Below are positions 46,284 to 55,899 of a stretch of 64,000 nucleotides of DNA, piece by piece. The notes below the pieces were generated by a model, which did not search any database, was not told the origin of the DNA, and saw only the letters and a list, made by a program, of their open reading frames with translations. The translations under genes were made by a program, and so were the position numbers. This DNA is from Phoenix dactylifera. Taxonomy: Eukaryota > Streptophyta > Magnoliopsida > Arecales > Arecaceae. The stretch is taken from NCBI RefSeq assembly GCF_009389715.1, contig NC_052395.1, positions 22,462,915 through 22,526,914 of the forward strand. The letters run 5' to 3'. Positions within the stretch are counted from its first letter, which is position 1. Every line of letters starts with the position of its first letter.

Positions 46284-47295
46284 AGGTCCTTCTATGGAAT
46301 TGCCGTGGAGCCGGAAAGCCTTCTTTCGCCCCGGCTTTTCGTAGGGTTGTGCAGCAGCACAATCTGGACATTTGTGTTGTATTGGAAATCCGGTTGTCGG
46401 GACGGAGCCTACAGAAGGCTAGGAGAGCGGTACCGAGGTCATGGGGATTCTATTCAGTGGAGTCTCAAGGGCTATCGGGAGGTATTATTGTTACTTGGGC
46501 GCAGGGACCATGTAAAGTGGACATTTTTCATCTATGTACCCAGGAGGTGATTATGGTGATTTCGGAGGGCAGTACGAGGCCTTGGGTATTTGCTGCGGTG
46601 TATGCCAGTACTGATTTCAGGGTGCGACGGATACTGTGGGAGGAGGTGTCTCAGCTGATCAGTTTGGGTTATCCTATGTTAGTAGCAGGTGATTTTAATT
46701 GCATTACAGATCCCTCTGAAAAGATGGGGGAAAACCGTTTACCTATGAGAGGAAGATTACGGAGTTTCAGGACTTTCTGACATTGACTGGATTGATTGAT
46801 CTGGAATTTTTGGGCCCCAGGTATACATGGTGTAATAATCAGCAGGGTCGGGCTAGAGTGTGGGAGCGACTTGACAGAACTTATGGGACCGCTGGATGGG
46901 TCCAGTGCTTTCCGGATCATCGGGTGAGCCATCTATTTAGGATAGCATCTGATCATTGTCCTCTATTGGTGAGCACAGATGTACACATTCCAGTCCAACC
47001 CCCCTTCAGATTTGAGAAGATGTGGCTATGCTATCCGCGGTCATGGGGGATGGTGAGGGAGGCATGGAGTACACCAGTCAGGGGTGATGCTATGTACCGC
47101 GTGTCCCGGAGATTGGAGCTGACAAGGAGACGGTTGAGGAGGTGGAATCGTGAGGAGGTTGGAGATATCTTCAGGAGGATTGAGGAGTCAGAGGAGGCTA
47201 TTACCAGATTACAGATGCAGGAGGCTCGGGGGGGGGGGGGGGGGTCTAGTGGAGGGGGAGATGGTAGAGCTGAGGTCACTTTTGACATTGCATGA
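46280..47295 (+). pseudogene. LINE 2 ORF2, endonuclease domain and linker
   Basis: Starts MKVLLWNCRGAGK at 46280. Endonuclease motifs: LWNCRG, VLEIRL (the usual catalytic Glu is present within LEIR), GLSGGIIVTW, VAGDFNCI and, after a one-base deletion near 46735, YTWCNNQQGRARVWERLD and IASDHCP. It continues through the conserved WSTPVRGDAMYRVSRRLELTRRRLRRWNR linker and is lost at a 17-base G run (47228-47244) whose length leaves the next domain out of frame. Confidence 0.88.
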
Positions 47296-49315
47296 CTGCC
47301 TCCTTAGACAGCAGGAGATTTTTTGGAGACAGAAATCGAGGGCTCAGTGGATTGTGGAGGGGGATAGAAACACCAGGTTTTTCCCCCAGGCGACAGTTAT
47401 TAGGAGGTATCAGAACAGGATCAGAGCCATCAGGGGTGAGGATGGGCAGCTGTCAGAGGATCCAGATGTAATTCAGAGGACTGTGATGAGTTTTTTCAGG
47501 GCTAGGTGGACTGAACAGACTATAGGGGGGAGACCTGTGGATGTTCCACCGCCTTCGATAGGGGTATCTGAGGATGAGACTGATGCACTGATTAGGCCGG
47601 TGTCGGAGAGGAAGATCAGAGAGACGATGTGGTCCCTAGAGGGGGACAAGGCCCCGGGGCCGGATGGCTTTCCCCCGCTGTTCTTCTAGAGATACTGGAT
47701 GATTGTAGGACGAGATGTGACGGCGGCCATACAGCAGTTTTTTGATACGGCAGTGATGGCAGTAGATTGGCAACGGACCTTTATTACCTTGATTTCGAAG
47801 CGGCAGGACGCTATGGAGCCGAGTCATTATCGCCCGATTAGCCTTTGTACGACCTTATACAAGGCTACGGCGAAGATCATTGCCGCTAGGTTGAGAGTTG
47901 TTCTCCCTAGACTTATCGGTCCTGAGCAGGGGGCCTTCCTGGAGGGGCGGAGCATATCTGACAATATGCTTATTGCCCAGGAGTTCATGTTTGATCTCGG
48001 TAGGGCCCCGATGAGGGGTAGCTTGATGGGGATCAAACTTGATATGGAGCGGGCCTATGACAGGATGAGATGGAATTTCTTGCAGCAGTCCCTGCAGGGG
48101 TTTGGCTTTCCTGAGACATGGATTAGATGGGTTATGGGCTGCATTCGGATCCCTTCCTTTGCCATTCTGGTGAACGGTACGCCATCCCGGTTCTTTGTGT
48201 CATCAGGAGGGTTGCGCCAGGGCTGCCCCCTATCCCCGCTATTGTTTATTATATGTGTAGATGTCTTGTCCAGATCCCTACGCCAGGCAGTGGACACTCA
48301 GGAGTTGGAGGCTTATAGACCGGTGGCTGGGGCCCCTGCGATATCTCACTTGCTCTTCGCCGATGACTGTTTGCTTCTCGCCAGGGCGATGCGGCAGGCG
48401 GCCCGGGTTATAGGTCAGATTCTTCGGGACTACTGTGCAGCATCAGGACAGAGGGTCAACTTGACCAAGTCAGCTATCATTTTTAGCCCGAAGATTAGAT
48501 TGGCGATGAAGCACTTGATATTGGAGACTTTGGGGGTGGGTGAGCAGGAGGGCACGATGACGTATTTGGGCATTCCATTGTCTGACCGGCGGCTGCGGAG
48601 TGGGGATTGTTTGCCTATCGAGCTTTGTATCAGACACAGATTAGCGGGGTGGCAAATGCATACATTATCTATGGCGGGGAGGACCACCTTGGTGCGTTCG
48701 GTTCTTACATCGGTTCCTGTCTATCTACTTTCCAATGCCATTGTCCCGGTGAGATTCCTGCGATCCCTGGAGCAGTTGTTCAGGGATTTTATATGGGGGA
48801 GGAGCAGTGGTAGAGGTGGCGTTCACTTGATGGCATGGGAGGTGGTGTGCCAGCCGACTAGCTGTGGTGGACTGGGGGTTCAAGCCCTTGTAGTGAGGCG
48901 TGAGGTGTTAGTAGCCAGACATGTGGCTAGATTTGTGCTTGAGCCCGAGAGTCTATGGTCCTCGCTGATGAGGGCTAAGTACGGCGCCTTGGTACCGGGT
49001 GTGCGAGTGGGACGTCGTCATTCCCCGGTGTGGAGGGAGATGTGTGCCAGAGCTACGGTGGTGCTTCCGAAGATCGGATGGGCTATTGGCGACGGTCGGT
49101 CTATCGATGTGCTGGAGGATAGGTGGGTGACTGAATTACCGCTTTGCTGTATGCCGACCATGGTGGACTCGACGAGATTAGCAGGGTGGAGGGTCAGTGA
49201 CCTATTGGATGCTGAGGGGGGGCGATGGAGGAAGGAGTTGGTTCGGGAGATATTTGGGGAGCAGTTGGCAGAGTTGGTCTTGGCCCGAGCGACCCCTACT
49301 GGGGGAGGCGGATAG
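47246..49315 (+). pseudogene. LINE 2 ORF2, reverse transcriptase
   Basis: RT core in one frame with a single in-frame stop: RQQEIFWRQKSRAQW, GDKAPGPDGFPP, TAG at 47687-47689 (LINE 3 has Trp here, so TGG to TAG is likely), then YRPISLCTTLYKATAKI, EQGAFLEGRSISDN, KLDMERAYDRM, GLRQGCPLSPLLFIICVD and the catalytic LLFADDCLLLARA. Thumb and connection segments follow (GWQMHTLSMAGRTTLVRSVL, IWGRSSGRGGVHLMAWEVVC). The frame is lost near 49300. Confidence 0.92.
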
Positions 49316-49949
49316 GCTAGTATGGATATCGACGGGGCGGTCACGGGTGCGAGCTAGAGATCTTCATGCATTGATTAGAAGGGAGCCAGTTCGACAGATT
49401 GAGGGGCGGTGGATATGGAGGATGCGGGTTCATCCGCGAGTGGCACTCTTCATCTGGAAGGTGGCTTGGGGTTGCCTTCCGACTAGGAGTTTGTTAGCTC
49501 GGCGTGGTATGAGGATCTCTCAGTGTTGTGAGGAGTGTGCAGATATCGAGGAGACTATGGAGCATGTTCTTTTGCAGTGCCCTAGGGCCCGAGAGATATG
49601 TAGGAGGTCACCGATTCCGCTACCGACCTCGGTGATTTCGACTCAGGATCTGATCCATCTGTTGAGAGATTCCATGAGGCGTCCCAGATCTGCTAAGGCA
49701 GGGATTTTTGTGGCGTACCTATCCTACCATATATGGTTGGACAGGAACACCGGTATATTTGAGGGGAGGAGGTCGCCTTCGAGGATGGTGGTAGACCGAG
49801 CGATGCTGCTTGCGAGGGAGGTTATTGGGGCAGCTGCGGTAGTCACTTCTGGGCTGGTCAGGGACATCTGGGGTGCTCATCACGCTGTTTCAGCGCCACG
49901 GTTTGCCCTTGTTTTTTGGGCACCCCACCCCCTGGCTATCTCAAAATGA
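49290..49949 (+). pseudogene. LINE 2 ORF2, zinc-finger (zf-RVT) region
   Basis: After a one-base shift the protein resumes as LLGEADRLVWISTGRSRVRARDLH, then WIWRMRVHPRVALFIWKVAWGCLPTRSLLARRGM, the Cys/His cluster CCEECADIEETMEHVLLQCP, and the YHIWLDRNTGIFEG segment. It ends at a TGA at 49947-49949, 30 bp past the -1 shift into RNase H. Confidence 0.88.
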
Positions 49950-50425
49950 ATTTTGACGGCAGCAGGTCGGTAGATGGTATGTGTGGAGGGGTCGGATTTG
50001 TGATCAGGGACCATCTCGGTAGGATGATAGCAGCAGGAGGACGGCGCACGCCAGGATTTACAGTGGTTGGAGCAGAGCTGCAGGCAGCCTCGGAGGGTAT
50101 ATCCTATGCGAGGCAGATACTCGGGGCCGAGCGGGTGTACCTCGAGGGTGACTCATCGGTGGTGATTGATTGGATTCGGGGAGTGGATCGGTTTGGGGAT
50201 GGCCACCCCCTCATCCGAGAGTCCCGTAGGGTGGCTCAGATGATGGTTGACTTTCAGGCGGTACATGTGTTTAGGGAGGCGAACCGTGCAGCAGACTGGG
50301 TCGCCTCCTACGTCGCCCGGCACTCTGGTGATTTTCTGTGGACGTCTGATGTAGACGTCCCTCCACAGTTGTACTTTTTACTTTCCTGTGATTTGGAGGG
50401 TTGTACTCACATTCGAGCTATATGA
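49916..50425 (+). pseudogene. LINE 2 RNase H domain
   Basis: Archaeal-like RNase H at the ORF2 C-terminus. Active-site acidic residues seen: MNFDGS, GAELQAASEG, LEGDSSVV and AADWVASYVA. It lies in the -1 frame relative to the zf-RVT part, as in LINE 1, with the change inside the GGCACCCCACCCCCTGG stretch (about 49919). The TTG at its apparent start is not a plausible initiation codon. Natural stop TGA at 50423-50425, followed within 20 bp by the A tail. Confidence 0.88.
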
Positions 50426-50455
50426 GATGAGTAGCTGTTTTACCAAAAAAAAAAA

Positions 50456-52140
50456 TGCAGTTTTATCCAATATTAAATAACGTATCAATTGCCCTTCAAT
50501 GCCGTTAGGAATAGTCTATTTAGGTGACGACAACTTGTGAATGGTTGGTAAAGAAATTAAGGGCTCCTTGCTTCGTGATAAAAGGAAAAAAAAGTATCGT
50601 CAATAAAAAAATAAAAAATATAATTTTTATTTAGTTTGAGTTAAAAAAAGAGAGATAAAAATGTAGCATTTTCATGAGAATAAGGTTTCTATGTTTTCTA
50701 TAAAATAAAAATCTATGGGAGACATGGAAAAGTTATTTTCCTACCGATTGAAAATTAGGGTCTTTATTTTTCAAAAGTACCCTTAAGCCATCAAAATTCA
50801 TGGATAATATTTTTTTCTTTATTATATTTATAATAGATATTTTATATATTTTTTTCAGAAAAGTAAATGCTAACCAAACATAAGCCATTCTCGAATGTGC
50901 TACTTTTTTATGATCAATCAAATATACCAAAATCATTTTTTCAAGCGTCATATTTATAGAAATTATTTTTAAAAAAATAATCCAGTGAAAAAAAAATTTC
51001 GTTAACCAAATGAGTCCTAAGAGGTTCCTCTCATTTGGTCAGGAAGAGTTGGTTATTATGGAGACCTCCGTCTTCATATCCGAACGCTAAGGGCATGTGT
51101 TAGATGAATTGTCCTAGAAATTAATAAGATGATACATATTCTCAAGAGTTAAGAATTTGAGCCATGTGTCATTGGTGATTAATTCCTAAATGCTCCTGAT
51201 CGATAGAACATCACGAGGATGGTGATTGATCCGATCAAATTAGTGCACAGATCGTTTTTCTTTTGGATGGATGAGTCTCGAGTCCACAGTGTAGGGACAC
51301 TGGAGTGATAGTGCAGGTGTTTGTTAGAGAACAAGTGTACTGAGCGTGACCAAACCAAGAAGTCATTTGGATGTCTATTCACTCGTCAGTGACTTACTTG
51401 ATGTTGCAGTAGTGTGACTGATCCTTTGACCTGCGGTGTTTCGGCTATTCACAGAGAGGTTGCTGTAGTTTGACTGCAGTAGGTTCACTGTAGGAGTAGG
51501 GTATGCATGTAAATGGAATCTATCGATCTTGGTAGATAAGGAGTGGTCCTATGTGATTAATGAGACTGAGTTCGTGAGACCTCGGCCGGGGCAGTATGTA
51601 CAGTGGAAAAGGAGTTTTCCACTCTCGAACTTAAGTCGAATAAATCTTGACATATGACAGACGAAGGAGTTTGACGAGTTATCCATGACCTCCGTCTTGT
51701 ATAAGTGATTGGTGGATTTAATACTATATTAAAATAAATATTTGTAAAAAAAGAAAAAAAATTATATTTGGTACACCATTATATGTATTAGTGTATAGAC
51801 TTTATATAAAAATAATAATAATATTAGGAACAAATGTCAAGAGTTTGATATTGATTGTCGTCACCCTCATGCAATAGATTAAAAATTAAGAAAGTGTAGC
51901 CGCCCTTAATCTTAAAAAAAAAAGAAGTCAAGAATGACGTTGTGATAGACGTTGGGAGTTGGGACATCATGAACATATTTATCGCACTTTATGCTTTGCT
52001 TGCATTAAATACTGAAGGATAGAGATAGAGAGAGCAAGGGTTTGACTGTGACATTCCACCTGAATGAGCTAAGAGGGACGGAGAAAAGGAGAAAAGAAAG
52101 CGAGACAATACCTCTGTTAATTTGTTTTACTGCCCATCTT
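50456..52140. other. MITE and unclassified repeat-like DNA
   Basis: Holds a Tourist-like MITE (50561-51017). From about 51040 to 51720 there is moderately GC-balanced sequence (GTGACTGATCCTTTGACC, GTGAGACCTCGGCCGGG) resembling retrotransposon-internal DNA, without a reading frame. The rest is AT-rich. No gene supported. Confidence 0.55.
50561..51017. mobile_element. Tourist-like MITE (diverged)
   Basis: Ends GGGCTCCTTGCTTCGTGA and, reversed from the right, GGACTCATTTGGTTAACGA, flanked by TAA on both sides (50558-50560 and 51018-51020). The 457-bp interior is AT-rich and non-coding. Confidence 0.7.
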
Positions 52141-52143
52141 TTA

Positions 52144-52622
52144 TAGCTCGTTTGGCCCGTGAATTTTTTTTTTCATAAAAATAAGATTTTTGAAATATAG
52201 ATTTCTAAAAAGAGAATGCCTGAAAAAATATTTTTGATATATTTGATTGACCATAAAAAAGTGACAAATTTTTAGAGTACCTATGTCCATCCATTTTTCT
52301 AAAAAAGTTATGTGTAACTCTTATTATACCTTTAGTAAAAATTAAATCTTTAATGCTTTGAATCAAATAAGGATTCTTGATTTGGTGCTGAAGGGCTTTT
52401 TTGAAAAAAATAAAAATATTTCAATTTTCGGATCACAGAAAAATAACTTTCTCATGTTTTTTATGGGAATGACTTTTTCGAGAAACGTGGAAATCATATT
52501 TCTACAGGAATACAACTTTTTCATTTTTCTCCTTTGAAAACTCCAACCAAACAAGAGACATCTCTTTACTTTTCTGTTGACTATATTTTTCTCCCTTCTT
52601 TTTCCGCGAACCAAACGAGCCC
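52144..52622. mobile_element. Tourist-like MITE
   Basis: 479 bp with ends TAGCTCGTTTGGCCCGTGA and, reversed from the right, GGGCTCGTTTGGTTCGCGG. TTA occurs on both sides (52141-52143 and 52623-52625), the target duplication expected for PIF/Harbinger MITEs. Interior is AT-rich without coding capacity. Confidence 0.78.
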
Positions 52623-52625
52623 TTA

Positions 52626-53801
52626 CATATCAACAGATGGCACATTTGGTGATTGATAAGGAAAAAAGCTAAGCCTCGCCTCTCTATTATTTGCATGATT
52701 ATTGGTGGTGGTATATATGGAGGTTGCAGAACGACTGAATTGTGCCGTTTTACCGTTCTACATCAACTAGTTGTGGCACTTAAGTTTCACGAGATTTGTT
52801 CGGACTCACATTATTTTCTTTTTCCTTTTACCTGAGAGAAAGAGAGGGAAACCCACCAGTATTGCTACTCTGCGTAGTTTCCGTCGAGTTTGAGCATCCT
52901 GGCACTCGGGTCTCTGAAACTGAAACCTCCCCCAGCTTTAAATGAATCCTGCCACTCGGGCCGATGAGACCGAGTTTAATTTCATGTCATCCGATGTCTA
53001 TTAAGTTTGAACTAGTCCGGACATTTGGCTCGGTGAGACTAGTTTTTAATTCTAAATGCAAATACTTACACACATCCCCTTTCAGGGCAAAATATTGCAT
53101 TTAGTGTTTATGTAGGATATCTCTGATTCAGTTGCATCCTTCTTTAATTAATATGCCCAGATCATGTTTTACAAGTTTTGACATTTACTAGTTAGGATGC
53201 TGATAGTGCAAATGCACGTAACAACCGATGAAGATTTTACCTATAAAGTTAATATGGGAATTGAAAACTTGGGATGGTCACTTTTATATAGTGTGGTGAT
53301 ATCTTATGCTATTGGTGATGTTATTGCTCTTATTTGTTGCTATTGCCTCTCACCAAAGAAGAAAAGGCCAACCAAGGCGTCCACTCCAAATCTCCTGCCC
53401 ACGATCTCAGCCACACCTAGTTTAAAGAATCCAACCAAAGAAAGAAAGGTCAACCAAGGCCTCCACTCCAAATCTTTTACCCGCGATCTCAACCGCACAT
53501 AGTTTGGAGAATCCAATTAAAGAAGAAAAAACCAACCAACCCATTGAATATTTTCAGTATTTTTAGAATTATTGCCCTAAACTTTTTGCTTTATTTTTCT
53601 TGTCTTTCTACTTATGTATGGCTCACCCTTATTATATAAAGGTCCCACTCCCTTGTATTGGATTCATCTATAGTTTTGAGTAATAAAATTGTTCCACAAA
53701 TTTCTTTTTGGTGTGATCACAAGAGAGCAACGTGCTTGTTTTTTCTCTTCCATCCTTCATCGAAGGCGACATGTTTGCTTCGACCTGCTTCTCCTGCGTC
53801 A
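52626..53801 (+). other. Unassigned DNA ending in a promoter/polyadenylation-like LTR segment
   Basis: 52860-53070 has repeated CACTCGG and CGATGAGACC-like motifs. A 101-codon frame at 53197-53502 encodes a hydrophobic stretch (LGWSLLYSVVISYAIGDVIALICCYC) followed by two imperfect copies of a 77-base segment; it has no recognisable family. At 53634-53690 a TTATATAAAGG box is followed within 60 bp by AATAAAA, a spacing usual in LTR R regions, and the segment ends about where unit C homology starts. A solo LTR, perhaps Copia-type, is possible but its start is not defined. Confidence 0.4.
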
Positions 53802-55865
53802 GAATGCATGGAAGTCTGTAGTTTTCATATGGCAGTTGTGTTACTGGAAAAATAACTATAGATTTATTTATTTATTGCCCTTTAGTTAAATTTTTAGATA
53901 AAATCGGCAAAACCTTGTTAATTATAAGTGAATTATATTTGGAAATAATTATTTACAGGTAATAATGAATGTTTTATGGTTCATTGACCCCTAATTCATA
54001 AGTTTGACGTAAACAGGATGTAACTGATGAAGTTTGATGGAATAATAGTAATTTTTAGACAATAATCTGTCATAGATCAAATAGTATGATGGATATAATA
54101 TACTTAAATGGAAAAGAATTTTAAAAAAATCAAATTTTGTATTCCGCATGGCAAAAGCACCTATCGTAAATACGACATACTTTCTTCTTTTTGTCTGTTA
54201 GCAGTTGCTTGTCTTCTTTCTGTCTCCCCCATAGATTCCCATTTATATGATGACGACAAGCTAGAATAATTTGCAGAGAGTAAGAATTCCGTCTTGAGGA
54301 CACTATCATGTATAGGGCAACTAAAAGCCTAAAATATCACTAATGTTTCTTTTTTTTCTTCTTCAGACGAACTTGTACTATAAGTAGTGTCCTATTCAAC
54401 TAGAAATGAGACTTTTGGAATCCACATGGTTGCTGCTAGTCTCAGGGCGATGCCGATACGGACCGTCTCAGTGGATCTGTAAGTTAATAGGCAAAGGTCA
54501 AAGAGCTAACCGGATTGGCTCTAACCGGATTTTTCAATACTTAAGTTATAGAAGATTATCCCTATGATGTTTAAGTTAGAAAAGGTTATTGATGGAAAGT
54601 TAGAAGGAAGAAAAATTATTTTTTTCTGACTTAAACATCGGAGGGTTCGGCCAGAACCAATCTGGTGTGCTCTTTGGCCCTTGCCTAGTATCTTGCAGGT
54701 CTACGGAGTTGGTCTGCATTGGGGTTTTAGGACGGGCGGCAGCACATACAATTCTTAAACTTATTATATATTTTGAATGTAACATTTTATTTTTATGATT
54801 AATGTTTTTCTTTCTTTTTTATTTTTCTTTTAATTAAAGGCCAGTGAAATTGAATTACCCGTGTGTGACATTGATAGATGGGTTCCTCGGGCTATATACA
54901 TGGCCGCCGACGCTTGTCTGTACCATATAACCGGGTCAATCAGCTTTGTTTTTCTTTGAAACTGAAATAATCATTTGTCGGCCTCTGATTCTTTTATTTT
55001 ATTAGCGAAGAGCTAATAATACAAGCCTACTTAGCTAGAAAAAAAGCACATGGATCAGATGAATGCCATATATTGTAGAGCCTACAAAAGAATGCCCGCC
55101 ACCAGCAGTCTTCAATTCTTATTTTCTTAAGCACAAGATAGAAATAAATTGCATGCGATTAAAGAAGGAAGTTATATATTTTCTTAATTCTTATTTTCAT
55201 GGTCTTACGTCGTTTCTTCGTCTATGAAAGAAGCGGGAGGGAGGAAAAAGCCGCCGCCACCTCTAATTAACATCCGGTGGTATGATTGTTGACGTGATGC
55301 AGTAAAACGGAGAAATTCTGAAATAAATGCCTTGAAAATAAATAGATAAGCAGGTCTTGAACATTGTCTTCAACAAGAGGTACATCCGGTGGTTGCCAGC
55401 TTACTCGTGTATCTAACATATCTATATAACTCATGCTTGGAAAGTGATGAGTTGAAAACTTCATAACATATCTAACCTATCTTTATAACAAGAGATATCC
55501 ATGAACTTTATGCCACTACAAAGATACTGCAGCCACTATAGAACGATACACCCTCATACAAACATCCATCTTAAGGATCAATGGATCATAACAACTATAA
55601 GCTCTTCTTCAACCCGTTACATGTTATTGACATGCTCAGCGAAGAACCATGTGCCCCATACAGCTTGACACCTATTGAAGGAAATCCTGAGATTGATCAA
55701 GTGGATCGTTGTATTCAGTTGATGACAAATGATAAATATGTATTAATACATAAATATACGATATAGTATAATATTGCTGTAATATAATATAATATTAGTA
55801 TAATATAATAATATAATATTATATACTATAGTATAATAATTTAATATAATATAATATTAAATTAT
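53802..55865. repeat. Unit C 3' flank (left-truncated)
   Basis: Homology to units A and B starts at GAATGCATGG (about 53802) and continues to the gene, but the first 1.1-1.4 kb of the unit are missing. The MITE site seen in A and B reads GCAGTTGC here (54201-54208), five bases shorter than an undisturbed site would be. The hAT site at about 54931 is empty. A 144-bp insertion (55736-55879) derived from MITE interior lies just before the gene. Confidence 0.82.
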
Positions 55866-55899
55866 TTAACATAATATATCAGTTGATGACAAATGATAA
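55716..55899. repeat. MITE-interior insertion bounded by a 20-bp direct repeat
   Basis: CAGTTGATGACAAATGATAA occurs at 55716-55735 and again at 55880-55899. The 144 bp between are almost the same as the AT-rich interior of the unit B MITE (about 36640-36782), without either MITE terminus. Units A and B show a single copy of the flanking sequence and no insert at this place. Confidence 0.9.

Larger units (their letters stand above)
44100..50455 (+). mobile_element. LINE 2: near-full-length L1-type non-LTR retrotransposon
   Basis: Same family as LINE 1 but on the plus strand and with a complete ORF1. A GA-rich 5' UTR carries a two-copy repeat (about 44114-44168, GGGGAGTAAGTTAGAGAGAG). ORF1 (44219-46283), ORF2 (46280-50425) and a short A tail (50445-50455) follow in order. 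The exact 5' boundary is uncertain and I could not find a target-site duplication. At least seven disruptions (frameshifts near 44951, 46735, the G-run 47228-47244, 49300 and 49918; stops at 45378 and 47687) make it inactive. Confidence 0.9.

Noticed and set aside
46283-50425. LINE 2 as an active element
   Set aside because: At least seven frameshifts or stops are visible across ORF1 and ORF2.
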